Shown one piece after another: positions 37,428 to 46,290 of a stretch of DNA of 64,000 nucleotides (within the stretch, counting starts at the first letter, position 1; each line of letters begins with the position of its first letter). The stretch is from Burkholderiales bacterium (lineage in GTDB: Bacteria; Pseudomonadota; Gammaproteobacteria; Burkholderiales; SHXO01). The position numbers and the translations under genes were made by a program. The stretch is from contig JADZGB010000026.1 in NCBI GenBank assembly GCA_020854105.1, positions 1-64,000 on the forward strand. The letters run 5' to 3'. The notes beneath the pieces were generated by a model, which searched no databases, was not told where the DNA came from, and worked only from the letters and a program-made list of their open reading frames with translations.

Positions 37428-38423
37428 ATGGCCGAGAATGACCGCAGGTTTTCGCGCCGCGACGCATTGAAGTCCGGCGTGCTGCTGGCAGCACCGTTCA
37501 TCGGCCGGCGCGGGGACGCCGCAGCACCCATGGCGGGCAAGCGCATGGGCTACTCGATGAGCTTCGCCACCATCGAGTGGCTCGTCACCCAGCGGCGCGG
37601 CGTCGAGGAAGCGGCGAAGGCAGCGGGCTTCGAGCTGCTGTTCGCGGATGCGCGCGACAACCCGGCGAAGCAGGTGCGCGACCTGGAGGACATGGTCACG
37701 CGCAGGTGCGACGTGATCCTCGTCTCGACCTACTACGCCGAGGCGATCACCCCTGCGGTCAGGATGATCAACGAAGCCGGCATCCCCCTGGTGGTGCTCA
37801 GCTCCAGCATCAAGGGCAACGTCAGCTGGACCTGCCACCTGTCCACCGACACGCTGGGTACGGCGCGCTCCGCCGGCGAGTACTTCGTGCGCCAACTGGG
37901 CGGCAAGGGCCGCGTGGTGCAGATCGAAGGCAAGCCCGGCTCGGTGGTCAACCAGATGCGCGGCAGCGGCTGGCGGGAGGTGATCGCGAAGAATCCCGGC
38001 ATCGAGATCGTCAGGCACGTGGTGGCCAACTACGAGCGCATGCAGGCGCTGCGTCACATGGAGGACATCCTGCGCTCCACGCGCGAGATCTCGGCCGTGT
38101 ACTGCCACAACGACGAGATGGCTCTGGGCGCGGTCAAGGCCATCAGGGAAGCCGCGCGCACCGACGAGATCTGGGTGACCGGCTACGACGGCATCCAGCT
38201 CGATGCGCTGGAAGCGATCCATCGCGGCCAGTTGCGCGCGACCTGGCAGTATCTACCGTTCGGCAGCGAAGCCGTGGATGCCGCGGTCGAGATCCTGCAG
38301 GGTGCGAAGGTGCCCAGGGAGATCGTCTTCCCCTCCCCGCTCATCACGCGCGAGAACGTCGATACCTTCTACGACGCCAGGGCGCGCGCGGTGAAGCCGT
38401 TCAGGTCGCAGCTGAAGATCTGA
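37428..38423 (+). CDS. Sugar-type ABC transporter substrate-binding protein
   Basis: The 331-residue protein opens with a leader with RRDALKSG and a short hydrophobic stretch, possibly Tat- or Sec-exported. The mature part is the type 1 periplasmic fold of RbsB: DNPAKQVRDLEDMVTRRCDVILVS, YCHNDEMALGAVKAI and TGYDGIQ. GGAGGAG precedes the ATG. It follows the permease gene and should deliver the ligand to it. Its last 23 nt overlap the tail of the convergent ATPase gene. Confidence 0.85.
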   Translation: MAENDRRFSRRDALKSGVLLAAPFIGRRGDAAAPMAGKRMGYSMSFATIEWLVTQRRGVEEAAKAAGFELLFADARDNPAKQVRDLEDMVTRRCDVILVSTYYAEAITPAVRMINEAGIPLVVLSSSIKGNVSWTCHLSTDTLGTARSAGEYFVRQLGGKGRVVQIEGKPGSVVNQMRGSGWREVIAKNPGIEIVRHVVANYERMQALRHMEDILRSTREISAVYCHNDEMALGAVKAIREAARTDEIWVTGYDGIQLDALEAIHRGQLRATWQYLPFGSEAVDAAVEILQGAKVPREIVFPSPLITRENVDTFYDARARAVKPFRSQLKI

Positions 38424-39219
38424 CCGGTTTCCCGCTCACGATCATGCGCACCACCTCGTCGTGGCTGGCAGTGCCGGTGGCGACCACGCCCACCACGCCG
38501 CCGTTCTTCATGACGCAGATGCGATCAGCCACCGAGAAGACGTGCTCCAGGTTATGACTGATGATCAGCACGGTCAGGCCGCGGAGGCGCAGCTCCGCGA
38601 TCAGGTCGAGCACCTTGCGTCCCTCGTCCACGCCCAGCGCGGCCATGGGTTCGTCCATGATCAGCAGATGCACCTCGTCGAGCAGCAGGCGCGCGATGGC
38701 CACCGCCTGGCGCTGGCCGCCGGACATCGCGCGGACGGGGCGATCGATGAACGGCAGGTTGGCACCGATACGCTGCAGCAGATCGCGGGTACGGGCACGC
38801 ATGCTTGCCTTGTCCAGCACGGGAAAGAGCCCGAAGCGCCGCCTGGTCAGCTCGCGACCGAGGAAGATGTTCTCGGCGACATCGAAGACGTCCACCAGCG
38901 CCAGGTTCTGATGCAGGGTCTCGATGCCCGCCGCACGCGCCTGCGCCGGCGTGGAGAAGCGCAGCATGCGTCCGTGCAGGGCGATGCTGCCGGCGTCGGG
39001 CGCGACCACGCCGCAGAGCATCTTGACGAAGGTCGACTTGCCGGCGCCGTTGTCCCCCACCAGCGCCACCACCTCGCCCGGGTAGAGATCCAGCGTAGCG
39101 TCGTGCACCGCACGCAGGCCGCCGTAGTGCTTGCTCAGGCCGCGCGCGCTCAACAGCGGGGCAGCGGCCGCGGCGCCCGCATCGAGTGCAGCGGCTTGCG
39201 CGTCGGGAGCGTGGTCCAT
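38401..39219 (-). CDS. Single-domain sugar ABC transporter ATPase
   Basis: The 272-residue ATPase has Walker A GDNGAGKS, the signature MSGGQRQ, Walker B LLIMDEP and an H-loop (ISHNLEH). The RbsA family normally carries two such cassettes in about 500 residues; here there is one, as in FrcA-like subunits, so it would work as a dimer. It points toward, and overlaps by 23 nt, the substrate-binding gene of the same transporter, an unusual tail-to-tail placement of what is one transport complex. Confidence 0.85.
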   Translation of the reverse strand: MDHAPDAQAAALDAGAAAAAPLLSARGLSKHYGGLRAVHDATLDLYPGEVVALVGDNGAGKSTFVKMLCGVVAPDAGSIALHGRMLRFSTPAQARAAGIETLHQNLALVDVFDVAENIFLGRELTRRRFGLFPVLDKASMRARTRDLLQRIGANLPFIDRPVRAMSGGQRQAVAIARLLLDEVHLLIMDEPMAALGVDEGRKVLDLIAELRLRGLTVLIISHNLEHVFSVADRICVMKNGGVVGVVATGTASHDEVVRMIVSGKPVRSSAAT

Positions 39220-39267
39220 CGAGGCATCATGCCATATGGCCGTGAACAGCCGGATCCCGGCCCCGGG

Positions 39268-39300
39268 TCGTCATTCCGGCGAAAGCCGGCATCCAGGCAG
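39268..39300. repeat. Dispersed palindromic repeat, single copy
   Basis: One well-kept member (gtcattccggcgaaagccgg, then catccagg) lies between the ATPase gene and the CoA transferase gene, within a 156-base gap. Confidence 0.75.
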
Positions 39301-39375
39301 TGAAAGCATCCCGAAGCGGAACAGAACGCCGCGCTATCATCCTCCCATGACGAACCGACGTGGCATGACGAACCG

Positions 39376-40578
39376 ATGTCGCAACCCGATTCCGTGACCG
39401 ACCCGACGCACGCCGCCGGACCGCTCGCCGGCATTCGCGTGCTCGACCTGTCCCGCTTCATCGCCGGCCCCTACTGCGCCATGCTGCTGGGCGACATGGG
39501 CGCCGACGTGGTGAAGATCGAACCGCCCGGCCGTGGCGAGAACAGCCGCGGCTTCGCGCCCTTCGTCGAGGGCGAGAGCCTGTATACCATGGTGTTCAAC
39601 CGCAACAAGCGCAGCGTCGCGCTCGACCTGCGCAGCGACGCCGGCAAGGAGAGCCTGCGCGCACTGCTGGCGCACGCCGACGTGCTGGTCGAGAACTACG
39701 TCCCCGGCACGCTGGAGAAGATGGGCTTCGGCTGGGACACGCTGCAGGCGATCAATCCGCGCCTGATCCTCACGCGCATCTCCGGCTTCGGCCAGTCCGG
39801 TCCCCTGGCCAGCAAGCCGTGCTTCGACGTCATCGCGCAGAGCATGAGCGGGCTCATGGATATCACCGGCGACCCGGATGACAAGCCGACGATGGCCGGC
39901 ACCTACGTGGTGGACTATTCCACGGGTCTCTACGCGACCATCGGCACCCTCGGCGCCCTGCAGGCGCGCACGCGCACCGGCCGCGGGCAGGTGGTGGACG
40001 TCGCCCTGCTCGACTCGGCCATGTCGATGCTGATGACCGCCATTCCCGAGCAGATGCTGCTCGGGCGCACCATGACGCGACACGGCAACCGTGACCGCTA
40101 CACCGCGCCGGCCAACACCTTTCCCACGAGAGATGGCGCCTGGGTGCACTTCGCCGCGGTCGGCGACGCGATGTTCGCGGTGCTGGCACAGGCCATGGGG
40201 CGCGCGGATCTGGCGCAGGATGCGCGCTACCGCGACGCGGCCGCGCGCATGGAGAATGCCGTGTCGCTCGAGGCCGAGGTCGAGGGCTGGACGCGAACCC
40301 TGGACGCCGCGTCGCTGCTCGATCTGCTGCAGCGCCTCGGCCTGCCGTGCGCGCGCGTGGCGCGCGTGTCCGACCTGGTGCAGGACGAGCGCCTGATGCA
40401 CGGGGAGCGCCTGATCACCATGCAGCATCCCACGGCGGGCGCCGTGCCCATGCAGGGATTCACGGTGCGCTTCGGCGATTCGCCGATGCGCCTGCGCCAT
40501 CCCCCGCCGCTGCTCGGTCAGCACACCGAGGAGGTGCTGCGCGAATGGCTCGGCGAGCCTGCCGGACGGCGAGAATGA
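39376..40578 (+). CDS. Family III CoA-transferase (CaiB/BaiF type)
   Basis: The 400-residue protein is a CaiB/BaiF CoA-transferase: GIRVLDLSRFIAGPYCAMLLGDMGADVVKIEPP at the N-terminus and DYSTGLYATIGTLGALQAR in the middle, with the catalytic-acid region DPDDKPTMAGTY. It moves CoA between carboxylic acids. Its stop overlaps the start of the next gene, a biotin-dependent acyl-CoA carboxylase, by ATGA (40575-40578), so the two are coupled and probably work on one acid: CoA transfer, then carboxylation. Confidence 0.9.
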   Translation: MSQPDSVTDPTHAAGPLAGIRVLDLSRFIAGPYCAMLLGDMGADVVKIEPPGRGENSRGFAPFVEGESLYTMVFNRNKRSVALDLRSDAGKESLRALLAHADVLVENYVPGTLEKMGFGWDTLQAINPRLILTRISGFGQSGPLASKPCFDVIAQSMSGLMDITGDPDDKPTMAGTYVVDYSTGLYATIGTLGALQARTRTGRGQVVDVALLDSAMSMLMTAIPEQMLLGRTMTRHGNRDRYTAPANTFPTRDGAWVHFAAVGDAMFAVLAQAMGRADLAQDARYRDAAARMENAVSLEAEVEGWTRTLDAASLLDLLQRLGLPCARVARVSDLVQDERLMHGERLITMQHPTAGAVPMQGFTVRFGDSPMRLRHPPPLLGQHTEEVLREWLGEPAGRRE

Positions 40579-43500
40579 CGATGACCATCCGCAACCTGCT
40601 GATCGCCAACCGCGGCGAGATCGCCATCCGCATCGCGCGGGCTGCCGCCGAGATGGGCATCGCCTCGCACGCCATCCACTCCGAGGACGACGCGCAGGCC
40701 GACCACGTGCGCAAGGCCGATACGGCGCACGCGCTGCGCGGACAGGGGTCGGCGGCATACCTCGACATCGCGCAGATCGTGCGCATCGCAGGCGAGGCAG
40801 GCTGCGACGCGATCCACCCCGGCTATGGATTCCTCAGCGAGAACGCCGACTTCGCGCGCGCCTGCGGCGAGGCCGGCCTGCGCTTCGTCGGCCCGTCGGC
40901 CGACGTGCTGGAGGTGTTCGGCGACAAGGGCAAGGCGCGCACCCTGGCCGTCGAATGCGAGGTGCCCGTGCTCGCGGGCACCTATCGGGCCACCACGCTC
41001 GAGGAGGCGCGCGCGTTCCTGCGCTCCCTCGGTACGCACGAGACGATGATGATCAAGGCCATTGCCGGCGGCGGCGGCCGCGGCCTGCGCCCGGTGCACA
41101 CCGAAGCCGAACTGGAGCCGGCCTACGAGCGCTGCCGCTCCGAGGCGCTGCAGGCCTTCGGCAATGCCGAGGTGTACGTCGAGCGCGTGTTCCCGCTGGC
41201 ACGCCACGTCGAGGTGCAGGTCATCGGCGACGGCAGCGGCGAGGCGACACACCTGTGGGAGCGCGAGTGCAGCCTGCAGCGCAATCGCCAGAAGCTGGTG
41301 GAGGTCGCCCCCGCGCCCGGCCTGCATCCCGCCCTGCGCGACCGGCTGATCGACGCGGCGCTGCGCATGGCCCGGCAGGTGGAGCTCGACGGCCTGGCCA
41401 CCGTCGAGTTCCTGGTCGAGCAGGCCGGCACGGCAGAGGCGGCGTTCGTGTTCATCGAGGCCAATCCGCGCCTGCAGGTCGAGCACACGGTGACCGAAGC
41501 GGTCACCGGCGTGGATCTGGTGCGCACCCAGCTCGAACTGGCCGGCGGCCGCTCGCTGGAGGACTTGCAGCTGGTGCCGTGGAGCCTCCCGGCGCCGCGC
41601 GGCATGGCGATGCAGTTGCGCGTGAATGCCGAGTCGATGTCGGCCGACGGTTCGCTGCGCCCGTCGGGCGGTGTGCTGCAGGCCTTCGATCCGCCGTCCG
41701 GCTTCGGCGTGCGGGTGGACACCTGCGGCCACAGCGGCTTCCGCAGCAATCCGCGCTTCGACTCGCTGCTCGCCAAGGTGATCGTGCACACGGCCTCCGG
41801 CGACCTGCCCACCCTCGCCGCGAAGGCGAAGCGCGCACTCGGCGAGTTCCGCATCGAAGGCATCCCGACCAACCGCGACTTCCTGCTGAATCTGCTGTCG
41901 AATCCCGAATTCACGGCCGGACGCTGGCACACCCGGCTGATCGAGTCGCATCTCGCCACCCTCGCCGCCCCGACCCGGCACGCGCGCTTTCATACTGGCG
42001 ATGCAGACCGTCCGCCTGCCGAAAGGATCGACGCCGGCGATCCGCTTGCCGTTCTCGCCCACGGCAGGCGCGGCGCCCCCGCCGCCGGCGAGGACGGGCC
42101 CGCAGACCCGACCGGGGCGCAGGCGGTGCATGCCAGCATCACCGGCGCGGTGGTCAGCATCGACGTGCAGGCGGGCGACGCGGTGCGCCTGGGGCAGCAG
42201 CTCGCGGTGCTGGAGGCGATGAAGATGGAGCACGTCGTCGCCTCGCCCGTGTCCGGCATCGTGCGGGAGGTGCGCGCCGCGCCGGGCGACACGGTGGTCG
42301 AGGGCAGCCCGCTGCTGTGGCTCGATGCGACCGGTGGGCACGGCGAGGCGGTCGAGACGGAAGCGGTGGCACCGCTGGACCATGTACGTGAGGATCTCGC
42401 GGACCTGCAGCGGCGGCGCGCCCTCACCCTGGATGCCGCGCGCCCGGAGGCGGTGGACAAGCGCCACGCCCTGGGCCTGCGCACCGCACGCGAGAACATC
42501 GCCGAGCTGTGCGATCCGGGCAGCTTCCACGAGTACGGCGGCTTCACCGTCGCCGCGCAGCGCAGCCGGCGCACGATGGAGGATCTGATCGCGCGCACAC
42601 CCGCCGACGGCCTGGTCATGGGCATCGGGCGCGTGAACGGCGGCCTGTTCCCGGATGCCGATTCGCGCTGCGTCGTCATGTCCTACGACTACACGGTTCT
42701 CGCCGGCACGCAGGGCAGCAAGAACCACGAGAAGAAGGACCGCATGTTCGAGCTCGCCGCACAGTGGCGGCTGCCGCTGGTGGTGTTCGCCGAAGGCGGC
42801 GGCGGCCGCCCGGGCGACACCGACTTCATCACTGCCGGCTGGCTGCACATCAAGGCGTTCTCGCTGCTTCCCAGGCTCAGCGGCCTGGTGCCGATGGTGG
42901 GCATCGTCGCGGGGCGCTGCTTCGCCGGCAACGCCGTGGTCGCGGGCTGCTGCGACGTGATCATCGCCACCGAGAAATCCTCGCTCGGCATGGGCGGCCC
43001 GGCGATGATCGAGGGCGGCGGACTGGGCGTGTTCCATCCCGACGAGGTCGGACCGAGCGCCGTGCAGCGGCGCAATGGCGTGATCGACATCGTGGTCGCG
43101 GATGAGGCGCAGGCGGTGCGCGTGGCGAAGCAATATCTGTCCTACTTCCAGGGTCCGGTGAGCGAGTGGAGCTGCGCCGACCAGCGCGAACTGCGCCACG
43201 TGATCCCGGAGAACCGCCTGCGCGTGTACGACGTGCGCCGCGTGATCGAGCTGATCGCCGATACCGGAACCGTGCTGGAACTGCGGCGCGACTTCGGCAC
43301 GAGCGTGGTCACGGCGTTCATCCGCGTCGAGGGCCGGCCGCTCGGGTTGATCGCCAACAACCCCATGGTGCTGGGCGGCGCGATCGACGCCGATTCGGCC
43401 GACAAGACCGCGCGCTTCCTGCAGCTGTGCGATGCCTTCGACATCCCGGTGCTGTCACTGTGCGACACGCCCGGCAACATGGTCGGACCGGAGGCCGAGC

Positions 43501-43940
43501 GCACGGCGCTGGTGCGCCACTGCTGCCGGCTGTACGTGGTGGGCGCCAACATCAGCGTGCCGATCCTGTCGGTGATCCTGCGCAAGGCCTACGGCCTGGG
43601 CTCGCAGGGCATGGTCGGCGGCAGCTTCCACCTGCCGATGTTCTCCGTCGCCTGGCCCACGGGGGAGCTGGGGCCGATGAACCTCGAAGGCGCGGTCAAG
43701 CTCGGCTTCCGCAAGGAGCTGGAGGCGATCGCCGATCCGGCAGAGCGCAAGCGCGAGTTCGACGAGATGGTCGCCGAGGCCTACGAGCGCGGCAAGGCGA
43801 TGAAGGCGGCCGAGCTGTTCGAGATCGACGATGTGATCGACCCGGCGCAGACGCGCTCGTGGATCATGGCCGGGCTGCGCGTGCTGCCGCCCAAGGTGAG
43901 GCGCGAAGGCAAGAAGCGGGCTTGGGTGGATACGTGGTGA
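40575..43940 (+). CDS. Single-chain biotin-dependent acyl-CoA carboxylase
   Basis: The 1121-residue protein joins all parts of an acyl-CoA carboxylase: biotin carboxylase (NRGEIAIRIARAA, GYGFLSENADFA, GGGGRGLRPV, residues 1-450), a linker, a biotinyl domain with EAMKMEH (biotin Lys near residue 548), and a C-terminal carboxyltransferase (residues ~590-1121, with GSFHEYGGF and LCDTPGNMVG). The order BC-BCCP-CT is that of homomeric long-chain-type carboxylases. It should carboxylate an acyl-CoA with ATP and bicarbonate. Overlap with the CoA-transferase gene, and a Crp/Fnr gene 6 nt downstream, mark a three-gene operon. Confidence 0.9.
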   Translation: MTMTIRNLLIANRGEIAIRIARAAAEMGIASHAIHSEDDAQADHVRKADTAHALRGQGSAAYLDIAQIVRIAGEAGCDAIHPGYGFLSENADFARACGEAGLRFVGPSADVLEVFGDKGKARTLAVECEVPVLAGTYRATTLEEARAFLRSLGTHETMMIKAIAGGGGRGLRPVHTEAELEPAYERCRSEALQAFGNAEVYVERVFPLARHVEVQVIGDGSGEATHLWERECSLQRNRQKLVEVAPAPGLHPALRDRLIDAALRMARQVELDGLATVEFLVEQAGTAEAAFVFIEANPRLQVEHTVTEAVTGVDLVRTQLELAGGRSLEDLQLVPWSLPAPRGMAMQLRVNAESMSADGSLRPSGGVLQAFDPPSGFGVRVDTCGHSGFRSNPRFDSLLAKVIVHTASGDLPTLAAKAKRALGEFRIEGIPTNRDFLLNLLSNPEFTAGRWHTRLIESHLATLAAPTRHARFHTGDADRPPAERIDAGDPLAVLAHGRRGAPAAGEDGPADPTGAQAVHASITGAVVSIDVQAGDAVRLGQQLAVLEAMKMEHVVASPVSGIVREVRAAPGDTVVEGSPLLWLDATGGHGEAVETEAVAPLDHVREDLADLQRRRALTLDAARPEAVDKRHALGLRTARENIAELCDPGSFHEYGGFTVAAQRSRRTMEDLIARTPADGLVMGIGRVNGGLFPDADSRCVVMSYDYTVLAGTQGSKNHEKKDRMFELAAQWRLPLVVFAEGGGGRPGDTDFITAGWLHIKAFSLLPRLSGLVPMVGIVAGRCFAGNAVVAGCCDVIIATEKSSLGMGGPAMIEGGGLGVFHPDEVGPSAVQRRNGVIDIVVADEAQAVRVAKQYLSYFQGPVSEWSCADQRELRHVIPENRLRVYDVRRVIELIADTGTVLELRRDFGTSVVTAFIRVEGRPLGLIANNPMVLGGAIDADSADKTARFLQLCDAFDIPVLSLCDTPGNMVGPEAERTALVRHCCRLYVVGANISVPILSVILRKAYGLGSQGMVGGSFHLPMFSVAWPTGELGPMNLEGAVKLGFRKELEAIADPAERKREFDEMVAEAYERGKAMKAAELFEIDDVIDPAQTRSWIMAGLRVLPPKVRREGKKRAWVDTW

Positions 43941-43946
43941 GGGGCG

Positions 43947-44573
43947 ATGGCTGACGCGCCTGCCCCATCGTCGTATGTCGAAGCGCTCGCGGCGCGGGGA
44001 ATGGTACGTTCGTATGCGAAGCACACCGTCCTCGTCCAGGAGGGTGATCGCAGCAATCAGATCTACATCGTCCTCGAGGGCAGGCTCAAGGTCTATCTGG
44101 CCGACAGCGAAGGCAGGGAGATCATCGTCGACGTGCTGGGTCCGGGTCAGTACTTCGGCGAGATGGCGCTCGAGGGCGATCCGCGTTCGGCGTCGGTGAT
44201 GACGCTCGAACCGTCCCGCCTCTCGGTGGTGGAACGCGACACCTTCAAGGACTTCCTGGCCGCCAATCCAGACGCGGCGTATGCGCTGGCCGTCACGCTC
44301 ATCCGCCGCGCCCGCAACCTCACACGCGCCGTCGGCGATCTCGCCCTGCTCGACGTATATGGGCGTGTGGCGCGCCTGCTGCTCGACAGCGCGCGCGAGG
44401 AGAATGGCCAGCTGGTGGTGGCCGAACGCATGAGCCAGCAGGAGATCGGCAGGCGCGTGGGCGCCTCGCGCGAGATGGTCTGGCGCATCCTGGACGATCT
44501 GCGCCAGGGCGAGTACATCGCGATGGAGCAGGGACGGATCGTGATCCGCCAGCCGCTGCCGAAGCGGTGGTGA
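43947..44573 (+). CDS. Crp/Fnr family transcriptional regulator
   Basis: The 208-residue protein has an N-terminal cyclic-nucleotide-binding-type barrel (QIYIVLEGRLKVYLADSEGREIIVDVLGPGQYFGEMAL) and a C-terminal winged helix (MSQQEIGRRVGASREMVWRILDDLRQGEYI). No Fnr Cys cluster is present, so it is more likely Crp-like. It starts 6 nt after the carboxylase gene and may be autoregulated or control that operon. Its stop codon lies inside the left copy of the 20-bp repeat that bounds the next toxin-antitoxin module. Confidence 0.9.
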   Translation: MADAPAPSSYVEALAARGMVRSYAKHTVLVQEGDRSNQIYIVLEGRLKVYLADSEGREIIVDVLGPGQYFGEMALEGDPRSASVMTLEPSRLSVVERDTFKDFLAANPDAAYALAVTLIRRARNLTRAVGDLALLDVYGRVARLLLDSAREENGQLVVAERMSQQEIGRRVGASREMVWRILDDLRQGEYIAMEQGRIVIRQPLPKRW

Positions 44574-44588
44574 GAGACGCGTACGACA
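44569..44588. repeat. 20-bp direct repeat, left copy
   Basis: GGTGAGAGACGCGTACGACA matches the right copy at 45469-45488 at 19 of 20 positions. The copies are exactly 900 bp apart and enclose the GNAT/DUF1778 pair. The left copy covers the stop codon of the Crp/Fnr gene. Confidence 0.75.
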
Positions 44589-44610
44589 GCTTACCGCGCG
44601 CGTTCTGGTC

Positions 44611-45108
44611 CTATCTCTCCAGCGCGTGGCGCAAATCTGCCAAGCTGACCATGAGCATCATCGGATCGAGGGGCGATTCCAGGAGTCCGAGCCGAAGATA
44701 AAAGTCCTTGGCCTGCGCGCTCAAGGCGTGGACCAGAATGCCCCGAATGCCGATGGTACTTGCCGCGTACAGAACGCGCCGGGCGGCATCCTGGAACAAC
44801 GCCCTGCCCACTCCCTTGCCCTGCTGGGAGCGGTCAACGGCCAGACGGCCCAGCACGACCACGGGAATCGGATCGGGCATGTTGCGCTTGAAGCGGCCTG
44901 GCGCTTCGGCGGGCACGACGGCGCTGGAAGCCAGGGCGTAGTAGCCCACTATCCGATCGTCCATGCAGACAACGAAGGTGCGCGGCGCGCCACTCGCTTG
45001 GTTCTGCAGGGCGCGGCGCTCGAGCCAGTCATCGAGCGAGGGAACGCCGGAATCGAAATGGGCGACCTGGTGATGCCCGGCCAGTAGCTCCGGGATTGAC
45101 AGCCTCAC
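44611..45108 (-). CDS. GNAT-family toxin (TacT/AtaT-like)
   Basis: The 165-residue protein is a GNAT acetyltransferase with the acetyl-CoA loop QQGKGVGRAL. The N-terminus and FDSGVPSLDDWLERRALQNQ match the TacT/AtaT toxins, which acetylate charged tRNA and stop translation. The GTG start (45106-45108) overlaps the stop of the DUF1778 antitoxin gene by GTGA. The short, paired arrangement and the family make this a type II toxin-antitoxin module. Confidence 0.85.
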   Translation of the reverse strand: MRLSIPELLAGHHQVAHFDSGVPSLDDWLERRALQNQASGAPRTFVVCMDDRIVGYYALASSAVVPAEAPGRFKRNMPDPIPVVVLGRLAVDRSQQGKGVGRALFQDAARRVLYAASTIGIRGILVHALSAQAKDFYLRLGLLESPLDPMMLMVSLADLRHALER

Positions 45109-45395
45109 GTCTTTGCCCAGGGCGCAGACGTTTGCATCGTCCTTTTCAACCTTGCATTGGATGGTGCCGGCGCATCGAGACGGCGCAGAAATTCGGCGTA
45201 GGCCTCTGGGCTCACCGAGATCAGCGTGCGATCGAGCAAGGCGTCCTCGGCCGCGCGCCGTGCAGCCTCGAGGATAAAGTCGGTGCGCGTCTTACCGCTA
45301 ACGCTGGCTGCCCGATCGATCAGATTGCGCTCGGCTGCAGGAATGCGCAGATTGAGCGTATCGCGCACGGGTTTGGTGGAACTGGTGGGTTTCAT
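45105..45395 (-). CDS. DUF1778-family antitoxin (TacA/AtaR-like)
   Basis: The 96-residue protein has a ribbon-helix-helix N-terminus (RDTLNLRIPAAERNLIDRAASVSGKTRTDFILEAA) and a flexible tail that would block the acetyltransferase. The ATG at 45395 was chosen because the RHH starts there; a 12-residue upstream extension looks spurious. It is upstream of and coupled to the GNAT toxin gene. RHH antitoxins repress their own promoter; a palindrome lies about 39-59 nt upstream at 45434-45454. Confidence 0.8.
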   Translation of the reverse strand: MKPTSSTKPVRDTLNLRIPAAERNLIDRAASVSGKTRTDFILEAARRAAEDALLDRTLISVSPEAYAEFLRRLDAPAPSNARLKRTMQTSAPWAKT

Positions 45396-45433
45396 CTTTC
45401 TGGCCTTTCTCCTGACAGCCGAGCCTACCACAT

Positions 45434-45454
45434 CGTAACGTCTCAGTCATTACG
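45434..45454 (-). promoter_or_regulatory. Candidate operator of the GNAT/DUF1778 module
   Basis: CGTAA (45434-45438) is matched by TTACG (45450-45454) with 11 bases between, just upstream of the antitoxin start. The position and symmetry fit an RHH-antitoxin site, but the arms are short. Confidence 0.4.
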
Positions 45455-45468
45455 CTTCTGAGGGAACA

Positions 45469-45488
45469 GGTGAGAGACGCGTAAGACA
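45469..45488. repeat. 20-bp direct repeat, right copy
   Basis: GGTGAGAGACGCGTAAGACA matches the left copy at 44569-44588 with one change (C to A). Together they enclose the toxin-antitoxin module. Confidence 0.75.
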
Positions 45489-45716
45489 ATCGGTCCTGAT
45501 CCAACAGGCAGCCTATTGAAGCAAGGGCACCGGTCTGGATGGACCCGCTGATCGCCGGCATCTGCGGCGCCCAATCCGCCGCGCGCCGATCGCGCCATAC
45601 CCGACCTATCGGTACACGATCCGTATGCCCATCGGCGCTAGCATGCGACACGCTGACCGCCCGAGCATCAAAACGCGCTGTCGGCACGGCGCTCCATTCA
45701 CAGATAGGAGGACTTC

Positions 45717-46175
45717 ATGAGAGCACTCGATGCATTCCGCCATGCATTGCTGATCGCCGCTGGGCTCACCGCCAGTTCGCTCGCCCTCGCGGATACCTGT
45801 AGCGGACGCGTAAACGGGGTAACCGAAACCGCTTCGACCTTCCAGGTGGAGAAAGGCCACACGATGACGGTGTTCATGAACTTCAACATCGGCACGAGCG
45901 AGGACTCTGTCGTCAACGCCGCCGGCAGATGCGGCGGCTATGCGATCACGACGCCGGACGGAAAGACCAGGGTTGTCGGCGTCTGCGTGCGCAAGGCAAG
46001 CAACGGAGACAGTTGGGCAGACGAATGGGTCCTGGAACCCGGAGCCAAGCGCGGCACCTGGAAGCAGATCGGCGGAACAGGCGTATTCGCCGGCAAGAAC
46101 TGGTCAGGTTGGTGGGAGCCCATCTCCGACGACGGCAAGCTCTTCATGGGCAGGTGGGGCGGCAACTGCGGCTGA
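45717..46175 (+). CDS. Small secreted protein, GTGKF family (paralogue B)
   Basis: The 152-residue protein has a signal peptide (LLIAAGLTASSLALA) and Cys-containing mature chain. RKASNGDSWADEW and KRGTWKQIGGTGVFAG align with the secreted protein at 16272 (VDMDGDTWLMEY, GGTYTAVQGTGKYVG), including the paired Cys upstream, so they are homologous. No known domain was recognised; a small beta barrel is likely. AGGAGG precedes the ATG. It is convergent with the large cyclase gene at 46291. Confidence 0.75.
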   Translation: MRALDAFRHALLIAAGLTASSLALADTCSGRVNGVTETASTFQVEKGHTMTVFMNFNIGTSEDSVVNAAGRCGGYAITTPDGKTRVVGVCVRKASNGDSWADEWVLEPGAKRGTWKQIGGTGVFAGKNWSGWWEPISDDGKLFMGRWGGNCG

Positions 46176-46290
46176 GACCGCCTTCCCACTCGAAAGAGCC
46201 GAAGCAGACCGTCGCGCCCAGGGACTCGTCGAAGCGGACGCGACGGTCGGTCGTCCACGTCTGCTGCACGGCAAGGCGCACCGTCAATCA

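Noticed and set aside
40518-43199. Long reverse-strand open frame of 893 codons over the carboxylase gene
   Set aside because: It is opposite a fully conserved carboxylase; its translation is Arg/His/Gln-rich with no recognisable domain. High-GC DNA gives such shadow frames.
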